This document shows positions 16,314 to 25,480 of a stretch of 39,129 bases of DNA, piece by piece. This DNA comes from Endomicrobium sp. (GTDB taxonomy: Bacteria; Elusimicrobiota; Endomicrobiia; Endomicrobiales; Endomicrobiaceae): positions 1-39,129 of the forward strand of contig JAITPF010000035.1 of assembly GCA_031289585.1 (NCBI GenBank), read 5' to 3'. A program made the position numbers and the translations under genes. Numbering within the stretch: the first letter of the stretch is position 1; each line of letters opens with the position of its first letter. The notes beneath the pieces are model-generated. The model did no database searches. It saw nothing but the letters and a program-made list of their open reading frames with translations, and had not been told where the DNA came from.

Positions 16314-18533
16314 GTGCCTAAATATCTAGTTATAGTAGAGTCCCCTGCAAAAGAAAAGACAATATCAAAAATTTTAGGTAAAGATTTTACTGTAAAGAGT
16401 TCTTATGGACACATCAGAGATTTGCCTAAAAGCAAAATTGGTATTGATATTGAAGATAATTTTGCACCGACATACACAAATATACCAAAAGCTAAAAAAC
16501 TTATATCAGATTTAAAAAAAGCAGCTGAAAGCTCCGACAAAATTTATCTTGCTACTGATTTTGATCGTGAGGGAGAAGCCATTGCATGGCATTTAAAAGA
16601 AGCATTACAACTTACGGATTCTAAAATTTCAAGAATAACATTTCACGAAATCACATCCGAAGCAATTCTTGACGCTGTAAAACGTCCAAGAGGACTGGAT
16701 ATGGGGCTTGTAAACAGTCAACAAACACGCAGAATCTTAGATAGACTTGTAGGCTATAAACTTTCTCCCCTTTTATGGAAAAAAATAAAAGTTGGACTTT
16801 CTGCAGGAAGAGTACAGTCTGTAGCTGTAATGATTATATGCAGCAGAGAAGAAGAAATTAAAAATTTTGTTCCAGTAGAGTACTGGAGCATTGAAGCAGA
16901 ACTGTCAAAACTTGAAAAAAATGCAATTCCTTTTAAGGCACAGATTTTTTCAAAAAACAACATCAAGTTTGATAGACTTGCAATTCAAAATAAAGAGCAA
17001 GCTGATAACATATTAAAAGAACTCGAAGGCACAAAATATATCGTAAAGTCAATTGACACAAAACAACGTAAACGTTCTCCATATCCGCCCTACACTACTT
17101 CAACAATGCAGCAAGATGCTTCAAGGCGGCTTGGTTTTTCTGCCTCAAAAACAATGTCTGTCGCACAAAAATTATATGAAGGCATAAATATAGGAAGCAG
17201 TGTCAGTACCGGTCTTATAACTTATATGAGAACCGATTCTTTAAATATAGCAAAAAGTGTTCAAAATGAGACGTTAAAATTTATAGAATCATCTTATGGG
17301 AACAATTTTCTTCCTAAAACGCCAAGAATTTACAAAGCAAAAACCAAAGGAGCGCAAGAAGCCCACGAAGCTATAAGACCAACTTCACCAAACAAAATAC
17401 CATCTAAAATAAAACAATATTTATCTTCTGATGAATTGAAACTTTACGATTTAATATGGAAAAGATTTTTGGCAAGTCAAATGTCAGACGCAGTTTACAA
17501 TACAGTTACAGCAGAAATTTCAGCAAAAGATTATTTATTTAAAGCGACAGGAAGCACATTGATTTTTGAAGGATTTTTAAAAGTTTATAACATAGATGAT
17601 AATGAAAAAGAAATAAAACTTCCTCTTTTAAAAAACGGCGAAATATTAAATCTTTTACAAATTATTCCTCAACAACATTTTACAGAACCACCACCGTGCT
17701 ATAATGAAGCAAGTTTAATCAAAGCTCTTGAAGAACACGGTATAGGAAGACCATCAACTTATGCTCCTACAATTAAAACTATTTTAGATAGATTATATGT
17801 ACGTCTTGACGGTAAAAAATTTGTTCCTACAAATCTTGGGATTGTCGTCAACAATGTTTTAAAAAATCATTTTGGCAATATAATTAATGTCAAATTTACT
17901 GCAGGTGTTGAAGAAAAACTTGACGACATTGCAGAAGATAAAGTTGTGTGGCAAAATGTCTTGAAAGATTTTTATAATCCATTTGAAAAAGATTTAGAGG
18001 AAGCAGAAAAAAATCTGCAAAGACAAAAAATTCAAGCACAACAATCTTCGGAGATTTGTCCCAACTGTGGAAAATATATGGTTATAAGAGATTCCAAAGC
18101 AGGACAGTTTTTAGGCTGCTCAGGATATCCTGAGTGTAAAACAACATTGTCTTTAGATAAATACGGAAAAGTTGTTGCAGGTTCACAAGAAACAGATATG
18201 AAATGCGATAAATGTGGAAGTCCATTGATAAAAAAAATAGGATTCCGTGGTAAACAATACCTTTCATGTAAAAACTACCCGGAATGTAAGACTATATATA
18301 ATATTGATAAAGATGGGAATAAAGTAATAAAACCAGAACCAGAACACACTAACATAAAATGTGAAAAGTGTGGTGCTGAAATGCTTAAAAGAGTAGGCAA
18401 AAGAGGCCCATTTCTTACCTGTTCGGCATTCCCTAAATGTAGGAATTTACAATGGATCAAAACATCCAAGCCCAAGAAAAAGAAAATAAACGTTCCGATG
18501 AAAATATCGGAAAAGAAAACAATAAACAAATAG
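16314..18533 (+). CDS. topA: DNA topoisomerase I (type IA)
   Basis: Relaxes negative supercoils by cutting one strand through a 5'-phosphotyrosine. The 739 residues include the Toprim domain (LVIVESPAKEKTISKIL at 4-20; YLATDFDREGEAIAWHL), the active-site segment TGLITYMRTDS with Tyr304, and three C-terminal four-cysteine zinc ribbons beginning near residues 582, 630 and 677 (each CxxCG...C...PxC). The start is GTG at 16314 with GAGGAG at 16301-16306. The last 82 bases overlap the Xer gene in another frame. The dprA-topA-xer order is common in bacteria. Confidence 0.97.
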   Translation: MPKYLVIVESPAKEKTISKILGKDFTVKSSYGHIRDLPKSKIGIDIEDNFAPTYTNIPKAKKLISDLKKAAESSDKIYLATDFDREGEAIAWHLKEALQLTDSKISRITFHEITSEAILDAVKRPRGLDMGLVNSQQTRRILDRLVGYKLSPLLWKKIKVGLSAGRVQSVAVMIICSREEEIKNFVPVEYWSIEAELSKLEKNAIPFKAQIFSKNNIKFDRLAIQNKEQADNILKELEGTKYIVKSIDTKQRKRSPYPPYTTSTMQQDASRRLGFSASKTMSVAQKLYEGINIGSSVSTGLITYMRTDSLNIAKSVQNETLKFIESSYGNNFLPKTPRIYKAKTKGAQEAHEAIRPTSPNKIPSKIKQYLSSDELKLYDLIWKRFLASQMSDAVYNTVTAEISAKDYLFKATGSTLIFEGFLKVYNIDDNEKEIKLPLLKNGEILNLLQIIPQQHFTEPPPCYNEASLIKALEEHGIGRPSTYAPTIKTILDRLYVRLDGKKFVPTNLGIVVNNVLKNHFGNIINVKFTAGVEEKLDDIAEDKVVWQNVLKDFYNPFEKDLEEAEKNLQRQKIQAQQSSEICPNCGKYMVIRDSKAGQFLGCSGYPECKTTLSLDKYGKVVAGSQETDMKCDKCGSPLIKKIGFRGKQYLSCKNYPECKTIYNIDKDGNKVIKPEPEHTNIKCEKCGAEMLKRVGKRGPFLTCSAFPKCRNLQWIKTSKPKKKKINVPMKISEKKTINK

Positions 18534-19390
18534 ATTCTTTTGTAAAATATCTCAAAGCTGAACGAAATTTTTCTTCACATACTTTAAGAGCTTATAATAG
18601 AGACATTTTTGATTTTGCGCTTTTTTTATATACAAAGCAGTTAAATTTCTCTCAGGCTGGAAAATATGATATAAGAAAATTTCTTGAAGAACTCAACAGT
18701 AAAAATTTAAGCAAAGCAACAATTACAAGAAAATTTGCATCACTTCGTACATTCTTTAAATTTTTAATAATAAATGGTATAATTAGCAAAAATTCGATAG
18801 AAAGTATGTCGGGACCCAAAAAAGATAAAAAAGTTCCGTTATTTTTAACCGAAACTGAAATGCAAGCTCTTTTCAAATTGCCCGGTATAAAACTTCGCGA
18901 CAGCGCAATGCTTGAAGTTCTTTACTCATGCGGTTTAAGAATTGAAGAATTAATGAGTTTGGATTTGAAAAATATAGATTTTATATCTAACACCATTATT
19001 GTAACAGGCAAAGGAAGCAAAGAAAGAATTGTACCGGTAGGAAACCAATGTCTTCGTGCAATAAAAAATTATATTGATGAGCGACGTTCCTTAAAACTTC
19101 CCTGCGACCTAAAATCCCCAGTATTTTTAAGTGATCATGCAAAAAAACTCAATCAAAGAACTGCGAGAAGAATTTTACACAGATGGTTTGTTAAAGCGGG
19201 TTTTACAAAAAAAGTAAGTCCTCATACTTTAAGGCACACATTTGCAACACATATTCTTGACAGAGGTTGCGATTTAAGAAGCGTTCAAGAAATGCTTGGA
19301 CATAAAAATCTTTCTACAACACAGATTTACACACATGTTACAATAGAAAGTTTAAAAAAAGTTTACGAAAAAGCTCATCCGAGAAAATGA
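18452..19390 (+). CDS. Tyrosine recombinase XerC/XerD
   Basis: Site-specific recombinase, probably resolving chromosome dimers at dif. From the ATG at 18452 it has 312 residues: a SAM-like N-terminal domain (about 26-115) and a catalytic domain with R163 (GLRIEEL), K187 (GKGSKER), H258 and R261 (HTLRHTFATHIL), H284 (LGHKNLSTTQ) and nucleophile Y293 (IYTHV). The first ~25 residues are hydrophilic and overlap the end of topA by 82 bases; no later ATG, GTG or TTG fits, so the overlap appears real. XerC and XerD cannot be told apart by eye, but a position after topA suggests XerC. Confidence 0.93.
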   Translation: MDQNIQAQEKENKRSDENIGKENNKQIDSFVKYLKAERNFSSHTLRAYNRDIFDFALFLYTKQLNFSQAGKYDIRKFLEELNSKNLSKATITRKFASLRTFFKFLIINGIISKNSIESMSGPKKDKKVPLFLTETEMQALFKLPGIKLRDSAMLEVLYSCGLRIEELMSLDLKNIDFISNTIIVTGKGSKERIVPVGNQCLRAIKNYIDERRSLKLPCDLKSPVFLSDHAKKLNQRTARRILHRWFVKAGFTKKVSPHTLRHTFATHILDRGCDLRSVQEMLGHKNLSTTQIYTHVTIESLKKVYEKAHPRK

Positions 19391-19423
19391 TACACATAAT
19401 TAAAACGAAGAGAGGGGGGATTT

Positions 19424-21523
19424 ATGGAAACGAATAAACTTGTGAAGTGGAGCGAAGAAGCGCGGGAATTTTTTGAATCTTCTATAGACAATAGTGTAGA
19501 TTTAACATTTATTGTATGTCATGACTGTAAGAGTCAAACAGAAAAAGGATTTGAAGAATTTGTTAATTCAATTAATAACGAAAGTATCAAAAGAAAGATT
19601 AGAAAACTCATTATTCTTGATGCTTCGTATTTATACAGACATTCCATTCCTGGCTTTGCTCAGTATTCTACCCCTAACATTCTAACTATATGGAGAATTA
19701 ATAATCAAAACCTTATTGATAAATTGACATGTAATGTTGAAATTAATTCTTGGGCAGAACAAATAAAAAGTCATAATTTTAAGCGCTACCATAAACAGAT
19801 ACTGCTAGATTATACTGGAGATGAGAACGGAAATGGCTTAGTGCAAGAATTTAGAGATATAGTAACAATGGAAGCACAAAATGGATCTGCTAAAGGGAAA
19901 GGGACATTTGAAGGTTGTCGCGATTTTATCCTTGAAGAGTGTGCTCATGCTTGTGCATATCTAAAAGATGCTGTTGTTGCATATCCAATGCCTTTATCTA
20001 TGCCCATGTTAAATACGATAAAAAGATATGATATTCAATTGCTTCACTTGTATTATATGATTTCTAATAATGCACGCAATTCTCAGCGTATAACCAACGA
20101 TTACACACAAATAAATCAAAAGTTGCTTTTACTTTTAACGGAAAAGCTTAACATAAACTTTTATGTAACAGATAAATTTGGAAATTTTATATATAAAAAC
20201 AATCTTCTTTCAAATATGGTTCATGGACTTCCTGCTGATATTGTTGATCCTGAGGCATGGAAAACATCAAAACAAGTTATTGAAACAAGGAAACAAATAA
20301 TACTTGAAGAACGATATAAAAATATTTGCTTTTTTTCTGTAAAATCTCCATTAATAATAAACGACAAAGTGGAAGGAATGATTGGATTTGCTGTTGATAT
20401 TACGGATCGTAAAAAAACTGAAGAGTTACAACAGAAACTAAAGTTACAAAAAGAGCTTTTGACTATTTCAAGTCAAGTAGCACATGATATTGCTTCTCCA
20501 TTGTCTGTGTTAAAGATGTTAACAAGTTCTTGTTTTGATAATTCCAATTCAAAAGAGCAAAGCTTGTTAAATAGCGCAATAACAAGTATTGAAAATATTA
20601 TAAATAATTTACTTGAAAAATATAAACAAAACGAAATCGCAGAGTTAAATATAAGCAAAGTGGCAAAACAATATACCTCGATTTCTTTTTGTTTAAACGA
20701 CATTATTGCTAGTAAGAGATTCCAATATAAAGACTTAAATGTAGTATTTAACTATTCTCCAAATCCATCATATAATTTTGTATTTATAAAAGGCGACTAT
20801 ACCCATTTTTATCGAATGATATCTAACTTAATAAACAATGCAGTAGAATCATTAGAAGGAAAAGAAGGGATTATAGATATTAGTTTTAATGTAAAACAAG
20901 GCAAAGTAGAAGTTAAGATAAAAGACAATGGAAAAGGAATGCCAAAAGAAACTGTAGAAAAAATAATGAAAGGCATAGATATTGGCACAACAAAACAGGA
21001 AGGTTCAGGTATCGGCTTAAAACAAATTAGACGCACATTAAAAGCTATGAATGGTCAAATGTTTATTGAAGCTAAAGAAAATGTAGGCACTGAAATTACT
21101 CTTATATTTTCTGAGTCTGAAATCCCGCAATTTGTCGTTGATAAAATCGCGCTGCCTAAAGGTAATGCTATAGTAGTGTTAGATGATGATATATCCTTTC
21201 ATGAAATTTTGAAGAATCGTTTTGAGAATTATCTTGACGATATAAGCGTAAAATATTTTACTCAAGGTTTAGAAACTATTGATTTCATAAATTCAGCAAA
21301 AGAAAAGGATAAAATCTTTTTACTTTCAGACTATCAATTAAGAGATCAAAATATAGACGGAATAGAAGTAATAGAGAAATGCAATATGCAAGATAGGCAT
21401 ATTCTTATAACTAGCATGCATACAACAAAAATAAAGGACTTCGACAAAAAATGTAAATTTCTTAAAATATTAAATAAATCATTTATAAATGATGTTTCTA
21501 TATTGATAGAAAAAGAATTATGA
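19424..21523 (+). CDS. Hybrid histidine kinase with a cyclodipeptide-synthase-like N-terminal domain
   Basis: A 699-residue soluble kinase with no membrane helix. C-terminal parts are clear: a PAS domain (about 244-330, ending GFAVDITDRKK), an H-box with H354 (SQVAHDIASPLSVL), an ATPase domain with N471/N472 (NLINNAVES), DNGKGMP (501-507) and GSGIGL, and a receiver with D587-D588, phosphoacceptor D636, T663/S664 and K685. Residues 20-205 resemble a cyclodipeptide synthase: LIILDASYLYRH, an INSWAEQIKSHNF segment, then CRDFILEECAHA and AYP, matching the Y-x3-E and Y-P positions of that family, with F168 in place of the tyrosine and no clear catalytic serine. That part is inferred by pattern. 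A GAGGGGGG site precedes the ATG. The last four bases overlap the next gene. Confidence 0.8.
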   Translation: METNKLVKWSEEAREFFESSIDNSVDLTFIVCHDCKSQTEKGFEEFVNSINNESIKRKIRKLIILDASYLYRHSIPGFAQYSTPNILTIWRINNQNLIDKLTCNVEINSWAEQIKSHNFKRYHKQILLDYTGDENGNGLVQEFRDIVTMEAQNGSAKGKGTFEGCRDFILEECAHACAYLKDAVVAYPMPLSMPMLNTIKRYDIQLLHLYYMISNNARNSQRITNDYTQINQKLLLLLTEKLNINFYVTDKFGNFIYKNNLLSNMVHGLPADIVDPEAWKTSKQVIETRKQIILEERYKNICFFSVKSPLIINDKVEGMIGFAVDITDRKKTEELQQKLKLQKELLTISSQVAHDIASPLSVLKMLTSSCFDNSNSKEQSLLNSAITSIENIINNLLEKYKQNEIAELNISKVAKQYTSISFCLNDIIASKRFQYKDLNVVFNYSPNPSYNFVFIKGDYTHFYRMISNLINNAVESLEGKEGIIDISFNVKQGKVEVKIKDNGKGMPKETVEKIMKGIDIGTTKQEGSGIGLKQIRRTLKAMNGQMFIEAKENVGTEITLIFSESEIPQFVVDKIALPKGNAIVVLDDDISFHEILKNRFENYLDDISVKYFTQGLETIDFINSAKEKDKIFLLSDYQLRDQNIDGIEVIEKCNMQDRHILITSMHTTKIKDFDKKCKFLKILNKSFINDVSILIEKEL

Positions 21524-22428
21524 AAAAAAAAGACCAGCTCCTGCAACTTTTGATGGAAGAAACTGAGTGTCAACAAGAAGAAGCAGAGCTTGCTCTTTCT
21601 CTTTCAGATAATAATCTTGAAAAAGCTATAACTACAATAGGATTTTTTTTAAAATTTATCACTGTATTTAAAATAAAACTAATATTTCCAAAAGAAAATA
21701 TATATGGCTTAATACAGATAACAATAAATATGAAAACTTATGATATTTTACGTTTTAGCTTAGTATTTTCACACAACCCATCTATATACGAGATATCTGC
21801 AAATACTGATTGGTTTTCTTTTGAAAAAGCAATCTTTTCAGTGCGTTTAGATGCAGGTACAATAGAAAGCTATACTCAAAAAGTTGAAGAAAATTTAAAG
21901 TTATATATTCAACAAGCGGTCAACAAAATTGCTATTGTTTCAAACAATGAAATTACAACAATAATCAAAACTTTTTTCCATCCCGTTATTGTTGAAACAG
22001 AAACTGTGCGTGAAGAATTAAATCTGATACAGTTTAAAAAACTTCCCGACGACAACACAAAACAAAATACAACTTCTTTTACAGACTATAATTTAGGTTT
22101 TATAAAACTTGACGTTGAAATATTTGAAGATTCTGACGGTAAAACTGCAAAAAAAATTAAAGAAGGTGATATAGTATTGTCAGTAATAACCGATGAAAGA
22201 GATATAGCACATTATCTTGCGCATCTAATCGGAGGTAAAAAAAATGACAATATGATTCCTCTTCCTGCAATTGTAAAAAAGATATCTTCCAAAAATGATG
22301 ATTTTGAAATATATCTGCAATATACGCCATCTATAATAGGTTTTGCAAAAGTTAAAAATAACATTAAATTAAAAGTTTTAGAAACCCACAATAAACCATG
22401 GTGGAATAAAATAATACCTTGGAAGTAA
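21520..22428 (+). CDS. UBA-like N-terminal domain protein, function unknown
   Basis: The 302-residue protein starts with a short helical domain (residues 4-42: LLMEETECQQEEAELALSL, then NNLEKAITTIG) that fits the UBA-like/NAC-type three-helix pattern, where an E-A...A-L...N...E-A-I spacing is typical. The rest is unrecognised: beta-rich stretches, a helical part (QKVEENLKLYIQQAVNKI), and a C-terminal segment (KEGDIVLSVITDERDIAHYLAHLIGG) ending in Trp-rich KPWWNKIIPWK. There is no signal peptide or membrane helix. Its ATG lies inside the kinase stop (ATGA), so it is translationally coupled and is the natural candidate partner or output of that kinase. This functional link is inference from the overlap. 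Confidence 0.65.
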   Translation: MKKKDQLLQLLMEETECQQEEAELALSLSDNNLEKAITTIGFFLKFITVFKIKLIFPKENIYGLIQITINMKTYDILRFSLVFSHNPSIYEISANTDWFSFEKAIFSVRLDAGTIESYTQKVEENLKLYIQQAVNKIAIVSNNEITTIIKTFFHPVIVETETVREELNLIQFKKLPDDNTKQNTTSFTDYNLGFIKLDVEIFEDSDGKTAKKIKEGDIVLSVITDERDIAHYLAHLIGGKKNDNMIPLPAIVKKISSKNDDFEIYLQYTPSIIGFAKVKNNIKLKVLETHNKPWWNKIIPWK

Positions 22429-23146
22429 CAAATCTATAAGTTATGTAAGGAAGTCTATTAGGGACAATCCTGTTGAAAAATACTGCTCAATTTTTACCGT
22501 AGATTCTCGCATGCGCGGGAATGACATCTTATTTTGCTGTCATTGCGAGGAAGGACAAAGTCCTGACGAAGCAACCTGTGTTGTTAAGAATAGAATGCCA
22601 CGCAAACTTCGTTAGCTCGCTATGACCAGACAAGACCAAAAGAAAGATTGTCACGTTGCTTCGCAACCCTCGCTGCCCCTTCGGCAGTGCACAATGACGA
22701 CCAAGATTATAAGTACTATGTCATACCCCGAATGTCTAATCGGGTATCCACTTTCGTCGTCATCGCGAATCCTGAAAGGATGAAGCAATCTATGTCGTTA
22801 AGAATAGAACGCCACGTAAACTTCGCAACTGCTACGGGCGTAAGCCCGTAGTTTCCATAAGGTATGGTTATGACACAAACGAGACTTAACAACATAGATT
22901 GCCACGTTGCTTCGCAACCCTCGCTGCCCCGTCGGCAGTGCACAATGACGACCAATATCATACGTACCGTGTCATACCCGAGTGTCTTTTATCGGGTATC
23001 CATGTTTTATAAAGCCTTAAAATTGTGCCGTATATCCAAGTTAAAAAATGATGACAAAAAACATGAATTCCAACATCGTGGGAACGACACTTATAATTTG
23101 ACTATTTTTGAGCTTAACACTTTTGCCCTATTGGAGTGAACAGGCT
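22429..23146. repeat. Dense repeat block, convergent spacer
   Basis: About 720 bases with no credible gene. In order: imperfect palindrome at 22503-22522 (ATTCTCGC-ATGC-GCGGGAAT); an element bounded by GTCATTGCGAG and CTCGCTATGAC at 22539-22626; a ~105-base unit at 22646-22750 repeated almost exactly at 22899-23008; the CTACGGGCGTAAGCCCGTAG palindrome near 22833-22852; inverted ATACCCGA...TCGGGTAT at 22976-23001; and, from 22970, a composite unit shared with 4001-4095. Small open frames here arise from the repeats. Confidence 0.75.
22539..22626. repeat. Element with GTCATTGCGAG ends, copy 4
   Basis: 88 bases from GTCATTGCGAG to CTCGCTATGAC (one mismatch in the right end), with the central TGTTGTTAAGAA.AGAATGCCACG seen in other copies in inverse orientation. 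Confidence 0.6.
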
Positions 23147-25180
23147 CTATTTCTTTCTCTTATTTTTTATAGAAGATTTGCCGGATTTCATATTTTTCAG
23201 TTCAATAATTCTGTCTCTTAAAACCGTTGCAGATTCAAAGTCAAGATTATTGGCAGCTTCTTTCATTTGTACTTCAAATTTTTTTATTATATTGTCGATA
23301 TTTTTAGGTGTAATTTTATAATCAAATTGTTCTTCTGCAACAATATGAGTTATTGATTCCTCTCTTGATAAGTTTCTAAACTCGTCAAGTTCGTAAACAG
23401 CTTTAATTATTGATTTCGGTTTAATATTATTTTTTTTATTGTATTCAATCTGTTTATTACGTCGACGTTCCATTTCGTTTAAAGCTCTTTGCATTGAACC
23501 TGTTATAGTATCCGCATAAAATATGACCCGTCCATCAACATTTCTTGCAGCTCTTCCACATATTTGAATCAGGGTAGATTCAGAACGCAAAAAACCCTCT
23601 TTGTCAGCATCTAAAACAGCTACTAAAGAAACCTCCGGTAAATCTAATCCTTCTCTTAAAAGATTTATTCCTACTAAAACATCAAATTTTCCAAGACGCA
23701 GATTTTTAAGTATGTCTATTCTTGTTAAAGTATCTATTTCTGAATGAAGGTATTCAACTTTAAACCCTTTTTCTTTTAGATAAGCTGCTAAATCTTCTGA
23801 CATTTTTTTTGTAAGAGTAGTAATTAATGTCCTCTGTTTTTTCTCAACATTTTTTTGTATTTCAAGAATTAAATCCTGTATCTGCCCATCTATAGGGCGG
23901 ATAAGAACTTCAGGATCTACAAGTCCCGTAGGACGAATAATTAAATCTACTATATGTTTTTTACTTCTTTCAAGCTCGTAAGCTCCTGGAGTTGCTGAAA
24001 CCATCATAAATTTTCTTATAAGTTTTTCAAATTCCTGAAATTTTAACGGTCTGTTATCTAATGCAGATGGTAGTCTGAACCCAAAATCTACAAGCGTTTG
24101 TTTTCTACTTCTATCTCCTTCAAACATTCCCCTTATTTGTGGTAGAGAAATATGTGATTCATCAGCTATCATCAAGAAATCGTCATTTTCTTGCAAAAAA
24201 TAATCTATAAGGGTTGTCGGTCTTGTACCCAATGGATTACTTGATAAATGTCTTGAATAGTTTTCAACACCATTGCACGAACCAGTTTCTTTTAACATTT
24301 CCATATCATACTTTGTTCTTTGTTCAAGACGCTGCGCTTCAAGAAGCTTGTTTTGTGATTTCAAAACCGCAAGATGATCTTTTAATTCTATTTGTATTGT
24401 TTTCAAAGCGTTATCAATTTTGTCCTTATCAGTAACAAAAAGTTTTGCAGGATAAATATACGCTTTATCTTTTTTATTGATTATTACACCCGTTATAGGA
24501 TTAAATTCCTTTATATTTTCAATCATATTACCGTAAAATTCAATTCTTATGGCAGTTTCAAGGTATGCTGGAAGAATTTCAACGGTATCCCCTTTTACTC
24601 TAAACTTTCCTCTTATAAATTCAACTTCATTCCTCTCATAATGACTTGCAACAAGCTCAGTTAAAAGTCTGTTCATGGTTTTTTCTTTCCCAACAATTAT
24701 TTCAATACACATATTTTGATAGTCTTTTGGCGAGCCTAAATTATATATGCACGAAACAGAAGCGACTACAATAACATCTTTTCTCTCAAGAAGAGAAGTA
24801 GTTGCTTTTAAACGTAACCTATCTATATGATCGTTTATTGATGCATCTTTTTCTATATACGTATCACTTGATGGAATGTAAGCTTCAGGTTGATAGTAAT
24901 CGTAATAAGAGATAAAATATTCTACAGCATTATTAGGGAAAAAAGCTTTAAATTCCGCATAAGTCTGTGCTGCTAAAATTTTATTAGGAGATATTATAAG
25001 AGTGGGTTTTTGGAGTTTTTCAATGACATTTGCCATAACAAATGTCTTACCTGAGCCTGTAACACCAAGTAAAACCTGACAGTTCTCATTATTCAAATAA
25101 TTATGATACAGTCTATCAATAGCATGTAGCTGGTCACCAGCCGGTTTAAATTTTGATATTAGTTTGAATTTATTTTCCAT
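23147..25180 (-). CDS. uvrB: Excinuclease ABC subunit B
   Basis: UvrB, the damage-verifying helicase-like core of nucleotide excision repair. From the ATG at 25180 it has 677 residues and begins MENKFKLISKFKPAGDQ, as in other UvrBs; an in-frame GTG at 25198 would add six residues. Seen in order: Walker A GVTGSGKTF, the beta-hairpin YYDYYQPEAYIP, IADESHISLPQI, SATPGAYE, LLREGLDLPEVSLVAVLDADKEGFLRS, QICGRAARN, and a C-terminal UVR motif (QMKEAANNLDFESATVLRDRIIEL) that contacts UvrC. It is complete. It stands alone, divergent from miaB; its partner uvrC lies 10 kb away and is short. Confidence 0.96.
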   Translation of the reverse strand: MENKFKLISKFKPAGDQLHAIDRLYHNYLNNENCQVLLGVTGSGKTFVMANVIEKLQKPTLIISPNKILAAQTYAEFKAFFPNNAVEYFISYYDYYQPEAYIPSSDTYIEKDASINDHIDRLRLKATTSLLERKDVIVVASVSCIYNLGSPKDYQNMCIEIIVGKEKTMNRLLTELVASHYERNEVEFIRGKFRVKGDTVEILPAYLETAIRIEFYGNMIENIKEFNPITGVIINKKDKAYIYPAKLFVTDKDKIDNALKTIQIELKDHLAVLKSQNKLLEAQRLEQRTKYDMEMLKETGSCNGVENYSRHLSSNPLGTRPTTLIDYFLQENDDFLMIADESHISLPQIRGMFEGDRSRKQTLVDFGFRLPSALDNRPLKFQEFEKLIRKFMMVSATPGAYELERSKKHIVDLIIRPTGLVDPEVLIRPIDGQIQDLILEIQKNVEKKQRTLITTLTKKMSEDLAAYLKEKGFKVEYLHSEIDTLTRIDILKNLRLGKFDVLVGINLLREGLDLPEVSLVAVLDADKEGFLRSESTLIQICGRAARNVDGRVIFYADTITGSMQRALNEMERRRNKQIEYNKKNNIKPKSIIKAVYELDEFRNLSREESITHIVAEEQFDYKITPKNIDNIIKKFEVQMKEAANNLDFESATVLRDRIIELKNMKSGKSSIKNKRKK

Positions 25181-25199
25181 AATTTTTAAGGTTATCACA

Positions 25200-25480
25200 G
25201 CCTTTTAGTCCTACATCTGTAGTTGTTAAGGTCTTTTATGACTTTGTTCCATGAAAACAGATATCCATTTTACTAATATCTTACAAAAACGTGGATCCCC
25301 ACTTTCGCAATTGTTACTTAAAAAAGAAATATAATTATAGTATAAAAAGGAAGTTAAAGGAAGAATGTCTGTTTTGAAATAGAGAAGAAAGCCCTATTCG
25401 TAATTAACAAAAAAACAAGCCTTTTTAATTTTGTATAATGTAACAAATTACAAAGTTTTGCAAAATAATAGGATATAATC
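25200..25480. other. Divergent spacer between uvrB and miaB
   Basis: A decayed repeat piece (AACGTGGATCCCCACTTTCGCAA) is visible near 25288-25310. A TATAAT at 25434-25439 could serve miaB with a leader of about 35 bases; a second TATAAT at 25474-25479 abuts the miaB start. Neither has a clear -35. Confidence 0.4.

Noticed and set aside
22648-23139. Three open frames of 67-91 codons on both strands
   Set aside because: They lie wholly in the dense repeat block, and similar peptides arise wherever the same repeat units occur.
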